In this document: positions 49,237 to 61,689 of the stretch, piece by piece
Layout of the letters: every line of letters begins with the position of its first letter
How positions within the stretch are numbered: the stretch's first letter is position 1
Assembly: GCA_028554795.2 (NCBI GenBank)
Contig: CM068827.1
Coordinates: 141,757,251 to 141,821,250, forward strand
Reading direction: 5' to 3'
Length of the DNA: 64,000 nucleotides
Source of the DNA: Sinohyriopsis cumingii
Taxonomy: Eukaryota; Mollusca; Bivalvia; Unionida; Unionidae
Program-made: the position numbers and the translations under genes
The notes under the pieces: generated by a model
Told to the model about the DNA's origin: nothing
What the model saw: the letters and a program-made list of their open reading frames with translations, nothing else
Database searches by the model: none

Positions 49237-49392
49237 TCAATGACTTGATTTTTTATAGGTAGGCTATTACAGTTGACCTTTTACTATTGGAATGCATTTC
49301 GTTATGTAAACATTAATTTCTTGCAGATTACAAAAAAACTAGAGCCAATTTTGCAATTTGACTGTCATATTCGTGTTCAGCACATAAAAATT

Positions 49393-50251
49393 GATAAGAA
49401 TTGACTAATTTTATTTCAGTAACATGACTTTTGTAAAAATTTGTTGTCCAGTGTAATCAATCACGGAGTGAAACATATTTGAGACTTTCTTAGGTTCGCA
49501 TGCTGATTCATATTATTTCAAATTAAAACCCCTCCCCTATTATTTTTGTTACAGTATGGTTTGTTTAGTCCCTTTTCACTCTAAACATCCATATTGCAAG
49601 CATCTCTCCGCTGCCGTGGAAATAGTTTTGTTGTCATATCTTTACTTAATGGCCACATCGATTCAATGTCAGATCAGTAATGGAGCGCACTCAGAGGGTA
49701 TTGACCATGCTAAGTTTGTGATTTTGGAATGTGTTGTTGAATATAGTTCAACATCATATGGTGGCGAAGCATTTGCCATTTGTAATAAAGTAACCTAGTG
49801 TAAGTTACCCACAAGATCACAGTTAATAATTCGCACATTTGTGGATGTCAGATTTTACCCCTAAAGGACTCATTCTAAGAGGTAACTCCGTGGGTTGTAA
49901 GTTAATCAAGAAGAACAGGTCGCAACAAATCTTATTCCTGGTCTGGCTAAGCCTGTTACTTTCGGATGGTAGTTGGTTGTAACAAAGAGTTCGCTGGTTA
50001 GATATCTTAGATATGAAAGGAATCGAAAATTGATGTTGTACTTAGTGTGTAATATATTAATGACGACATATGTCAGTTTTTAACTAGTGTACAAACTTGG
50101 ATTCCATTGTCTCACTTTCCCCACGAATGAAGATGCATCTGGATTGCTTTTTCTCCTAAGATGTTGATAATGATGATTTTAGAACATTGTGTTCAATCTT
50201 CTTTTATGGAATTAGAAGAAGAAAAATATATATATTAATGGCTTTTTTCAG
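49393..50251. other. Intron of the Death/STAND gene, right part
   Basis: AT-rich intronic sequence ending in GGCTTTTTTCAG. No gene seen. Confidence 0.6.
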
Positions 50252-50371
50252 AAGGTTACGATGATATTGACGGACAACGTGAAACATGTGCCGATGTCAT
50301 AAAAATATCAGAGGCCTTGGCGTCTGTTGTGTTTCAGCGACCGGCATCTAACGATCTGAACAGAATAAAAG
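50252..50371 (+). CDS. Death/STAND/ankyrin gene: linker exon
   Basis: 120-bp exon between TTTTTTCAG and AAAAG-GTAGGT, phase 1 at both ends, encoding a 40-residue acidic linker (GYDDIDGQRETCADVIKISE). It joins in frame with both neighbours. Confidence 0.65.
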
Positions 50372-50516
50372 GTAGGTCATTCATAGTACAGATCATTTGA
50401 CATAAAACATGCAAGAAATAGAAGAATGAAATTAAACCAATTAGCGTGATATAAAATTTGCTTTTGTATACAAAATCTCAAGACTTAGTATTTAATGAAT
50501 GTCTTAATAATTTCAG

Positions 50517-53159
50517 AGCAGACCAAGCGTATGCTTCAAAGCTGGAAAGAAGAATCCAGGAACTATGTGAATACCCGGGCTTGGACTCGTGCTTTATTGC
50601 AGTTTAAAGGTGGAAATTGTCTTACAATCACAGGAAACGCAGGGGATGGGAAAACATCTTTAGCAAAATACATATTGGTTGAAGCCGAATCTGCTGGCTT
50701 TGGAGTCGCTATAGTAATGGACCCTATCTTGATTGAAAAAACATATGATCCCTCTGAGAAAACTGTGTTTTTCGTGGACGATGCTTTTGGAAGCCCTACA
50801 TTGGACAACAATCTTGTGCAGTTGTGGACAAGACTTCATGACAAAATAGTTGGCTTTTTGAAGACGGGAAACTTTGGTCTTATCCTGACATCAAGAAAAC
50901 AAGTGTTGTCGTTCTGCTCGGAGCTGCTTGGCGAATTAGACGGTTATAGTTCACACTTGGTGGATCTGACGGCAGAAAGTAATAAACTGACGGAGGAAGA
51001 GAAGGAACAAATGTTATTGGCATACTGCAAGCAAAGAAACATTGAGCTGTCATCAAGAATTTTACAGCAGTCCAAGAAATGCGCATTGTCCGGATTCCCA
51101 TTGATGTGCCGTTTTTTTTACAGCTGATGTAAATCTTAGGGAAATAGATGACTTCTTCGAGAAGCCTCTTGTTGTTTTACAACGCCAAATAAAAGTCCTT
51201 ACCAAAGCAGACCCTACTGTTTTCTGTGGTCTAGTTCTTCTTCTGATGCATGACGGTCATATGGCTAAGATGACGTTTGATATATTTCACAGTTCGTTGG
51301 AGGAAAAATCTAAGATATCCACCATTAAGGACGCATGTGGGGTGGATGCTAATGTACCTCTGTCCAGAATAGAAGAGGGATTACAGTCTCTGGTTGGGAT
51401 GTATGTTGCTGAGTATGAAGACCATTACGCCTACATTCATAATGCTGTCTTTGAAACCGTTACATTATTGTTTGGTGAAAAATATCCAAAAGAGGTCATA
51501 CGCATGTGCTCCACTGATTTTCTTATGAGACGAATTAGAACAGAATTCTATGTTGAAAATTCAACAACTCATTGGACCAATGGGGAACTTTTGGTTGTGC
51601 AAAGGAAATGGTACAAAGATCTGGCTATAAGGTTTCTTAAAGAGGTGTTGGCTGGACGGCTGTCCACTTTGCAAAACCCATGTATTTTGGAACCTCATAT
51701 TTTGCAACCATTTGTTAAAGAGATGGAGAAAATGCCCATCGAAAAGATTAAGTGTGTGAAGGACACGAAAACGAGGCGAAATATTATTTATTATGCATGC
51801 CAGATCGGTGCAACATCACTTGTGAAGTATTTATTGGACAAAGGTATCCCTCTAACCAGCGAACTCTTACTCGTAGCAGCCGATCGAAGCCACGCTGAGG
51901 TGGTAAAGCTTTTAGTTAATTATGGTGCCGATGTGAATGCATCCTGTCCTAAAGCAGGGAACAACGCTGTTCACTTAAGTGCCTACAGAGGGAAGTCGGA
52001 CATTCTGAACTTGTTGCTCCAAGCTGGAGGTAAATTAGAGAGTGCAAATTCAAATGAAACAAATGCGTTCCATTTTGCTTGCCAAAGTGGTGATGTGGCA
52101 ACTGTTTCTCTTCTTTTAGAAAAAGGTGTTGACTTATCAGCCAGAGATACGTTCGGCCGACAACCTATCCATTTCGCTTGTTTGAGTGGGAAACCAGAAT
52201 GCGTCAAATTATTGCTTGATAGGGGAGTAGACCCCAATGCTCGAGATTTTCTTGATTTTCAAGGAACTCATCATGCGTCTGAATTTCTTAATTCTGAACC
52301 CCTCCGTTTGCTGCTAGAAAAAGGAGCAGATCCGAATTCTATCAATAACGAAGGAAAGACACCCCTTCATCAAGCATGCAACTGGGGACGAGTTCAAAAC
52401 ATTCGTGTTCTAATAGATTTTGGAGCGGACATTACCAAAGTAGACACACGTGGTAGAACGCCTATGCACATCGCATGTGAAACAGATATGGATAGCGTTC
52501 TTGCATTAATTGAAAAAAAATCATCCGTCGACTTCAACGTAATGGACCACAATAAGATGCAGCCTCTCCACTATGCGTGTCGCAGACGTTATGACAAATG
52601 CCATGACATCGTCAAGTTTCTGACTGAGCAGGGTGTTGATATGAATGTCCCAGATAAATACGGCATGACTCCATTGTGCTATGCCTGCGAAAGTAATTGT
52701 GAGATGACAGCAGTGTTGTTAATCGAGAAAGGTGTTGACATCAACGTCAAGGGATTTCAGAGCCGTCAGCCAATTCACTTTGTTTCTGCCGAGGACAACG
52801 TAAAAATACTCTCGCTGTTACTAGAGAAGGGTGCAGATATTGGTGCCAAATGTAAGGACGGAAAGCAGCCTGTACACTATAGTGCTCAGTATTCCTCGGT
52901 TGCTTGCTTGACTTTTATGTTAGAACAAGGTACCGATCTGCACGCACGCGATCTCGCTGAGAATACGCCTCTCCATTATGCGTGCAGAGGTAGCCATAAT
53001 GAGGCTGTGAAAGTCCTTATGAAAAGAGGGGCTGACCCAACATTGACAAACTACAGAGGGCTTGTTCCATCTCAACTTATTCCTCTTTGGTCGACCTGTG
53101 AGAGAGAAATCAGACGTTGTCTGGGAGATTGCGGTTTCCACAAAGATGGCAGTTCATAA
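50517..53159 (+). CDS. Death/STAND/ankyrin gene: STAND NTPase and ankyrin-repeat exon, one frameshift
   Basis: Last exon, acceptor TTTCAG at 50511-50516, stop at 53157-53159. The first part encodes a P-loop NTPase: Walker A LTITGNAGDGKTSLAKYIL near 50620-50675 and Walker B KTVFFVDDAFG near 50760, in the manner of novel-STAND NTPases. The second part encodes a helical region, then about 13 ankyrin repeats (51775-53090), as in GKTPLHQACNWGRVQNIRVL and NTPLHYACRGSHNEAVKVLM. Between them, an 8-T run at 51112-51119 puts the downstream part one base out of frame. This is either a true mutation or a homopolymer error. With the Death domain it resembles STAND-type innate immune sensors. Confidence 0.85.
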
Positions 53160-53488
53160 GGGTTTAAATGTTACTGCTGTAAGGCATAAAGATATTGAAT
53201 GAAATATTCTTTTTTTATTGAATGCCAAGTACGTCATATAATGATAGCTTGTAAATATTCATTAATTATATAATAATGCTAACGAATGCCTCTCAAACAG
53301 TTTAAACTTAATACTTCATCATACTATATTGGAAGTCGTTTTCGCTGGTGTATTGGCGATGTTCAAGAAATTGTGCATACACTCTTAAGATGTTTCGATT
53401 GGACGACATGTCCAAGATAGGCTTTATCATTTGTTATGTTCATTGGCACCATTAAGTTTGAAAACAGTGTTTATCTATCCATGCACTG
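53160..53488. other. 3' flank of the ankyrin exon
   Basis: AT-rich 3' untranslated or intergenic sequence with no further frame. The SINE target duplication follows. Confidence 0.5.
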
Positions 53489-53500
53489 GCTTCCATGCAG

Positions 53501-53752
53501 GGGGCCCCGAGTGGTCTAAAGTGCTCTCCGTTACGGATCACTGCCATCTCACCTCTGTCTCAGTGGGTTCGAGTCTCGGATTCGGCCAATGTGGGTATGT
53601 GAGAAAACTTGCCAGTAGCTTCTCGTGGTTCGGTGGTTCTCTTTGGGGTTTTCCCGGGTTCTTCCTCCACCATTAATACTGGCCGCCTTGTATAATCTAT
53701 TGTGTGCTGAAAAATGGCGTTAAACCCTACAACAACAACAATAACAACAAAA
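53501..53752 (+). mobile_element. tRNA-derived SINE with Meta-type 3' end and 12-bp target duplication
   Basis: 252 bp, flanked by perfect GCTTCCATGCAG repeats (53489-53500 and 53753-53764). The head has an A box around CCGAGTGGTCTAAAGTG and a B box GGTTCGAGTCTCGG. The 3' part (CCACCATTAATACTGGCCGC, then TGGCGTTAAACCC and an ACAACAACA tail) resembles the Meta-type ends of bivalve SINEs. The clean duplication shows a fairly recent insertion. Confidence 0.88.
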
Positions 53753-53764
53753 GCTTCCATGCAG

Positions 53765-56700
53765 TTTCCTACCTCTCTTACTTGCATAGGATAACTTAAT
53801 TGGTTGGGGACCGACCATATCATTTTAGGAAAAATTCCCTCAGAAAGCTTCAAAACTATTTTGGTTCTGATTTATAAATAAAAAGGACTTTTTGTATCAA
53901 TTATATTAAAGAAATAATTATAAAGGTAAATCTTTTTCAAATTATCCAGAAATAGGGTTTAATATGTAGTGGTGTCCCAGTTACATGTAGAGATTAATAA
54001 ATACGAAACTTATTTTCAAGTTAATCGGATCATCTTTGACCATCCACCATATTCACATGCACACGCATCAAAGTCAGTGGTGATGAACACTACAGAGATA
54101 CGCTAGGAATGAAAAAGGACAGTTTAATGTCTTTGCGAAGATCAAATAAAAAAGGGTTGGATGGACTTGCCAAATATAATGGATAAGAAAGGTAGTCGAG
54201 AAATAATAGCCTACTCAAGTCGTTGCATGCTATAACAAAGATATAGCAGAATCAGTTTGTAGCATTACTTTTTATGATCATTGAATTTTGTCAGTTTACA
54301 TAAGTTATTTTTAAGTAAATTTTATCTGTGTTTATTTTTCAGTGTTAATTTAATGTTCTTGGGCGTTAACTGAGGTCTGTGCTTTACAATTTGACGGTTC
54401 AGTCGCTGTTTAAACATACATTATATCACCACTGTTTGCATAATAGAGGATAATACCTGAGTTGCTCATTTCAAACGAAATTTTTGAAACTAGTCAAAAT
54501 GTATTTCTTCTGCGATCCTTGGCAAGGAAAAGGAATGGCATTATTCCACGAGTTTCATGAACTTTATTTCGAATGAATACAAGGATTATATTTATAGCAT
54601 GACAAGTATACTAATTTTATTAGATCAGACCGAAGAATAGTGTAGTGAATAAATTTTGAAAATAAATTGGATGCATTTTTCTTTCGAACTTTTATATGCG
54701 TGACAATATGACGTCGGTTGTGAGGTCTGGGAATGTTATTGTACGTTTTTCATCCATAACACTTAAGGTATGGGTGTATTAACGAGAATAACACAGCAGT
54801 CATGTGATAAATTAATATTTCCTTGATCACTTTTCATCTTTTTAATATTATATGTAACTATGAATTGAATGTCTTAATTCGTGTTCATGTTTAGTTATTT
54901 TGACAACAACACTGATATGCTCAATCCATTTTTATGTTGGCAGTAGACTAATAGTTTTAAACAATTAGGAGACAAAAATATTTAAATTTCTATCTACAAA
55001 TAAACACATAAACACCTTTTTAAATAATCGTGCAACAAAATTATCAAGACCTACATTTTTAAAATCTTAAATAGTTCCAATGTTCCTAATTTGTTTTATT
55101 CTAAAATCGTTTGTTCTGCGTTTCTACTTAGTTACTTAGTGAATGACTGACTGAATGAATTTGACAATATTTCAAACAAAAATGTTTTTTTTCCTTCAAA
55201 TCTATAACATTGATTCCAGATAGGCCAGTTCCTGGTGTATGTGGCGTTACTAATTACATGGAAATACTGCCGTCTATGTCTGTTTTGCACAGCTAGTGGC
55301 GAATCAGATTTCAGCTCGAGTGAACAAACTGCCGTGTTTGTTGTTGTTTTGGGCTTAACGTCATTTTTAGATATGCTTCCAGGATGAGTGAATGCGGGAA
55401 TCGCGTAAAATTTGTACAAATTCGTGCACACGGAGAGCAATAATGCACGAGAACTATCGCAAGTTAGTTTAATGTCGCGCATTTAAAATGTACTTTTGTT
55501 CGGTATACATTTTTACTTAACTGTTAATCGTTAAAATCCTTGCCGCGACATAACGGACGCCACCGGTAGAGGTATCGTAGCGCTTGTAGTGGCATCTGTT
55601 TCTCTTCAGGTAGTTAACTGTTCACACATCTTGGGTTCTTCGGCTTGACATGCATGGTTGTTAAACTGACTTTTATTGGCATGTTCGGACTTGGAACAAG
55701 GAATCTGTTTCAGTTTGAACATCGCATCAAGGAAGTTTTACAAATGCATGTTTTGAGACCAGGAGAGCTTATGATATTGCTTGCTGTGGCAACTCCTTCT
55801 GAGTGGATGGTCATATCACTCTGGGTTTTTCTCTAGTTTGTCCTGATTGAATGCATTGCTAATCTGACAGCCAGTATGGTCAATACAGCAGCCATTTTGA
55901 AATTTCGATTATTGCTACCTCTCTTGCACCGAAAGTCATATCAGCATGAGGGTTTCACCAATCCACTTTGTATGGTGTCTAGCTCATCTTGAATATAAAT
56001 TGTGACGATCTGATATCCAATATAGTCACAACAGTGGTCATCTAGAAACTTGTATCGCTACTCCTTTTATCGACAACATGTTTTCACCAGAAGAAATCTT
56101 ATTGTTTCTAGTTTGTACTAAATAAAAATGGTGCCAATCTGACACCCATATGACCACCATAGCCGTCGTCTTGACAATCTTGTTAACAGCTACAAAATGG
56201 GTATAAGCTGGGCACTCCACTGTAGATACCCAGAGGGACAATTTAATTATCAAATGTTTTTCGCTGAAGAATATATTAAAATATATTATAAATTTTAACG
56301 TGATCATTTTATTCATGATATTTGTTGTTTTGTTGTTGTTGTCGTTGTTTTGTTTGATCGAGCTTTTATAGTGGTAAATATTGTTGCACGGTATTAATTT
56401 GTAGTTGCCCTGTTTTTAGGGGCAATTGATTTTTCTACCACTGTCTTGGATAGAACAGCCGCTTCACCTAAAATTTTAGTTTCGTGTGGACCCTGGTCTT
56501 AAACAGAAACTTTGGCATTATATTAGCCAAACGTTTAACCCTGCTGTGCTAGCATGGTTTGTATTGCCTTCAGATGAAGACAAAATATATCATTATAACT
56601 CAGTTCCCAGGTACGACGCATTGTTCCACAGACTCTAAACTTGCAGTAGTCCTTGTCTTTCACGTACGAGCAAGAACAGTCACGATATAGCTTCTTGTTT

Positions 56701-57200
56701 GAATGCCACAAGATAAATAGGAGACACTTCAAATTGTGTGAATAGCCAAACAATAGTTTTATTAGGACAGAATTTTTTAGTACAAGTTATCAGATAGAAA
56801 TTTTCTCTAAATTGTATTAAATGTATGTTTTAATTAAATTATATTGAAAGTAATTTTCTATTAAAATATATTGAAATTAAATCTATTTCGGTATTACAAT
56901 TATATACTATTTAACAAAGATTGCGCCCTTATGAACAAATACAAAACCGTCTTATACATACATTGCCCCTGTATCTCAAAGTCAGCATAAAGTACATTCG
57001 CTAGGTTACGTAAGTAGATGAACTAGACGAATTCCAAAGATTTTTCCTAGACTAGTAAATGAGCTGATCTTGCAGAATTACTTATGTAATAACGTGCATA
57101 GACCAATACGATAATCTGTAAGAGACTACGAAGCCTCACGTTGAGATTCTGGCGAACACAAGAGCTAGACACATGTCCATATTTGGCTTTGACCTAAGAA
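53765..57200. other. Long stretch without recognisable genes
   Basis: AT-rich sequence with only short chance frames. I saw no RNA gene, known repeat or domain signature. A TTGTTGTTGTTGT run lies near 56325. Confidence 0.5.
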
Positions 57201-57203
57201 ACT

Positions 57204-57971
57204 GATATAAAAAGGTCCCAGACCTAGGGCACGCCAGTTTGCTCGCCAGAAACTCAAACGGGCTTCTGTCTTTACAGGTAAGATTATTGTCTATGTACAG
57301 TTTTTCATATAGTATAAGGATTTTTAGTGTTATAAGAATTTTTAGTGTTAAGATGTTAATCTAACATTAGTATGTTTAAACATTGGATTATTTTAATATT
57401 TCTTTACTATTCTTTAATATAATATATTGGAAAATTTAATTGTTTGAAGAACTTATATTTACTTGTAATTATATTATTGACTATAATAAAAAGCAAGTTC
57501 GCTACCAACTTCATACTCAGTAATAGTTAATTTAGAAATAAAATACTCTTTAAATAATAGAGTTTAATATGTTGACATTTTACATTAAATTCAGTAAAAT
57601 ATATTTCAATTACGGTATTAGTCTGAAACATTGAATTTTAGATTCTTTTGCTATCGTGAATTTATTTGATATTTAATTATCTCTATTGTATTCTAAAAGG
57701 CAGAAATTATACAATGTATGATGTTGGTAAGTGAAAGAATATCGTAGTTTTATATGTATCTCTTATATCCATAATTTAAGTTTATGTAGATTGATATTAA
57801 AATGTAATTTTATATGTTGAGTATTTCAATAAAGTTTGTTCGCCAGAAACTCAAACAGGCTTCTGTCTTTACAGCTCGGTCCCCTACCCTCGCAAGACAA
57901 ATTCCCCAGATGTAGCCACATCTTCATCGTCAAGTGACATCTCTTTCAAGAGGATTGAACTTCGTCTTTCC

Positions 57972-58012
<41 letters not shown>

Positions 58013-58445
58013 TGAATGTATATCTTATGGTACTGTGTCACGACGATATCGCTCTAATGCCTTCAAACCAGAAATTATACAATGTATGATGTTGGTAAGT
58101 GAAAGAATATCGTAGTTTTATATGTATCTCTTATATCCGCAATTTAAGCTTATGTAGATTGATATTGAAATGTAATTTTATATGTTGAGTATTTCAATAA
58201 AGTTTGTTCGCCAGAAACTCAAACAGACTTCTGTCTTAACAGTATCCCGTATCTCTCGCAAGCCAAATTCCCCGGATGTTGCTACATCTTCATCGTCAAG
58301 TGACATCTCTTTCAAGAGGATTGAACTTCGTCTTTCCTTCTCTCTCTCTCTCTCCGTTGGGTTTTGAAAACAGCTTGACCAAGAGTTTACGAGAAAATCC
58401 GTCTCATAAAAGCTGATGGGCAATCCTTTCTCGTATAGGCCTATG
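57204..58445 (+). repeat. Repeated promoter/exon-like module, copies 1 and 2
   Basis: A TATA box (GATATAAAAAGG, 57204-57215) precedes GCCAGAAACTCAAACGGGCT and then TCTGTCTTTACAG-GTAAG, a possible first exon with donor. The same segment recurs at 57841-57874 and 58209-58242, each after AATAAAG and each running straight into an exon-like stretch encoding NSPDVATSSSSSDISFKRIE. The unit from ATTATACAATGTATGATGTT recurs at 57706, 58074 and 59978. This could be a decayed retroelement terminal repeat or a duplicated host exon. Confidence 0.5.
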
Positions 58446-58447
58446 GA

Positions 58448-58705
58448 CAGTACCTGATTTACCATTGCGCTTAGGTGTGCTTAAGCACAGGGACCCGTTG
58501 GCCAGGGGGCCCCATCTTCCTGGCAACCAAAAAATTTTACGATGAATTTTTCAAATGTTTTTCAAAGGTCAAAACGTCCTAAACTTCCTAAGTATGTATG
58601 ACTGACTACCTATGTAGGCCTAGCGGCCTACCTCTTTCAGGGCCCAAGTAAGGGGCCTCATAACTTTACTAGCACAGGGCCTCATTTGTCCTAAATCCGG
58701 CACTG
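58448..58705. mobile_element. hAT-type MITE, 258 bp
   Basis: Ends CAGTACCTGATTTA and, reversed, CAGTGCCGGATTTA. Flanked by CCTATGGA (58440-58447) and CGTATGGA (58706-58713), an 8-bp duplication with one mismatch. The related block at 60330-60345 lacks the insert, giving a natural empty site. Confidence 0.85.
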
Positions 58706-58713
58706 CGTATGGA

Positions 58714-59899
58714 TAAATCGTTTCTGACGAATAAATACTTTATTTCGTAAAAGCAGGTGGCTAATCCATAAAAGCTGATACATAAATATTTTCCGATGGA
58801 TAAAAAAAGAAAATTTCTTCATAAAAGCTGGTGGATAAAACGTTTTTTTCTCGTAAAAATTGGTGGAGAATTAAACGAAGTGGAAAACATGAATAAAGGT
58901 GTCACTCCACATAATGATGATTCACGAGAGAGACTCGCACCAAAACCTTTGCGAACATCAGTCGTCACGCCGCCCTGCTACGCTGCATCAACTCCGGAAC
59001 GACTGGACAACTCTTTGTGATTTTCGTACTTTTCGCACACAAAAAGGGTCTGTTCTGAAACATCAGCGCCAGAAACATTACAAAGGTAACGAACATATTA
59101 CAAGTATACAATGTATACATCGCCGATGAGAATTCTTCTTGCAGTAACACTTGAAATTCCGACCTGTTGAATGCATACTATACTTAGTCCAGCCCTGAAT
59201 TCGAGCTACCTACAACCCAGGCTGAAATACATCTATCCATGCCACAACAGAGATTTCCATGGGTCCAACAGCGACATCTCCATCATCCCCCAAGTCAAAG
59301 ACAGTTTCCTTTCCAGTGATAGTGGCTTTAACTTTTACAATTTGAACTCTTTCTATATTAAAGACAATACGTGTATTGTTTACTATTCATTTAATATACA
59401 GTTCGTTTCATAAGGAGAATATTTCTGGACTGTGGTAATTCTCACACAGGTATGTTTTTGCTATACCATATTTTGTATCTTGAATTACAAACATTACAAG
59501 GTTAGTGCGTTAATTTCAAAATATTTCCAAATAACTCATCTAAGTTATGTTGTACTTAATTTCTTATTTAGTAACAATAACTTTTTCTATACCTACTTAA
59601 GTAACATTCATCGCGCTAGCTAAGTTTTCTACAACTGAGAGTGAATGAACCTACCGACTTTAATTTGCATTCCAGACTAAGCTTTTACATCAAACCTGTT
59701 CCTACTGAAATCTGAAACCAGCGTATACACGTTTCGCTGCCTACACACATTTAACAATGTCTTACCGTATTCGCCTATCTTAGCGAGAATTGTAATTTCC
59801 GCCTAGCCGTCTCAGACATATTGATGCAGATGTTTATTGTGTCAGCCCAATGGGGTTCGATAATGTTATTGAGAGTTTTCTCTTATGTTTTCATACGAA
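58714..59899. other. Continuation of the repeated block, then unassigned sequence
   Basis: The first 100 bp or so (ATAAATCGTTTCTGACG and ATAAAAGCTG phrases) match the third block near 60346-60430. The rest shows no gene; short frames near 59171 and 59432 have no recognisable features. Confidence 0.45.
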
Positions 59900-60440
59900 T
59901 CGTATGAATGTATATCTTATGGTACTGTGTCACGACGATATCGCCATAGAAACGGCTCTAATGCCTTCAAACCAGAAATTATACAATGTATGATGTTGGT
60001 AAGTGAAAGAATATCGTAGTTTTATATGTATCTCTTATATCCGCAATTTAAGCTTATGTAGACTGATATTGAAATGTAATTTTATATGTTGAGTATTTCA
60101 ATAAAGTTTGTTCGCCAGAAACTCAAACAGACTTCTGTCTTTACAGTATCCCGTATCTCTCGCAAGCCAAATTCCCCGGATGTTGCTACATCTTCATCGT
60201 CAAGTGACATCTCTTTCAAGAGGATTGAACTTCGTCTTTCCTTCTCTCTCTCTCTCTCCGTTGGGTTTTGAAAACAGCTTGACCAAGAGTTTACGAGAAA
60301 ATCCGTCTCATAAAAGCTGATGGACAACCCTTTCTCGTAAAGGCCTATGGATAAATCGTTTCTGACGGATAAATACTTTTTTTCATAAAAGCTGGTAAAT
60401 AAAACCTTTTTTTCTCGTAATAGCTTCATGCGGTTTACTG
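59900..60440 (+). repeat. Repeated exon-like module, copy 3
   Basis: Matches 58011-58440 and on to about 58800 without the MITE. It includes AATAAAGTTTGTTCGCCAG, TCTGTCTTTACAG and the NSPDVATSSSSSDISFKRIE-encoding stretch in the same frame, then a (CT)n run. Confidence 0.75.
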
Positions 60441-61640
60441 AAGAATAAAATAACATTCTGTCCAAATTTCACAATATTGTCAAATTTCAATATGCCAAAG
60501 AACATAATAAATGTGTACGTGTCTATTATGTACATTACAAAATTTAAATGTTTCGTTGTTCGTCATTTGCTTGCTGGAAAATGCTGTTTTTGGTTCATTC
60601 CATAAAATTACATTTCTCTGAGACTCCATATTTAAAATGATCATTTATAATAGCAGACTTTAATGCATTTTTTCAATTTTTATTTTAAATTATTTATATC
60701 ACAAGAGATTTGATCCTCAATTAACATAGCTGACACTATTGTGTTAATGATTGCAACCCTATATATGGTTGTAAATAATATTATACCATAATTTTTCTTT
60801 GATAATCCTGTATATGAGTTACCTTTAGTATAAGCTCAGCATATCTGAATAACCTCAGGTGTTGAATCAAAATAAGCTACTTGAAAAAGCTATTAAATAG
60901 ATAAGCAATCATGACAGATTGCATGCACGCTTGAACTCCAGTGGGTATTCTAGTTGTATTTTGTGTGTTATTATACAATTTTGGTGTAGCCACTTACTAA
61001 GCGAAACCACTGAACTCTAAAATGGCTGCAATTTTCGTGCTGGAAGCCATATAAATTGTTACCCCCTGATCATTTCGCAGAATGGACCTGTTCTAATTAT
61101 AGATAAGATCTCTTGTGTCGGTCATTATATTGGATTTCACACAAACATCGGTGGTATTTGTGGCGTTGTGTACCAGTTTCCGACTTTTGCAACATTTCAA
61201 ACTTGAAGATTTGTATTAAAAAAAATATCCTCTACTCTGTCGTATGTCCAACAATTATGCTTCGTGTTGTTCTGATTGACAGGTAGAGATGACGACGTTT
61301 CAATACTCGCAGATGACAAGATTTTTCATATTTTTCTTACAAATTAAATAAGGCAGATCATAACTTTACTTATTGTTTGACTCTGCATCTGTTAATTATA
61401 TAGTACAACTTCTGGTTACATCTGATTTAATATGAATCGATTTTCAGTACTTTAAGTTAAAACGAAAATGCTCTCAAGAAAGATTTCAGTTTTACTTTAT
61501 TTATAACACCTAAAATTCGCGTGTAATTCACACGTCAGGGCATCCTATAGAGGTTAATATTTGCGGTCCCAAATTTTGACACTTTTCTTAAATGGACAGT
61601 TGGATAGAGATTATTAGGTAAGAGAGCTTATAGAATGGCC
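60441..61640. other. No recognisable gene
   Basis: AT-rich sequence with no long frame or repeat that I can name. Confidence 0.5.
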
Positions 61641-61689
61641 GTATGTCCGTTGTGCACACATATCAGTTGCAAGTTGTGCATCCATCCAT

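Larger units (their letters stand above)
47105..49392 (+). mobile_element. DNA transposon of an unassigned family with inverted ends
   Basis: The left end (GGTGTGCCGAACACGAATAT through TTGGCTCTCGTTTT, about 47111-47162) matches the reverse complement of the right end (about 49334-49384, AACTAGAGCCAATTTTGC through TGACTGTCATATTCGTGTTC). The inner part carries a promoter and one uninterrupted ORF. No target duplication is clear, so the outer limits are approximate. It lies in the intron between the Death-domain and STAND exons, on the same strand. Confidence 0.72.
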
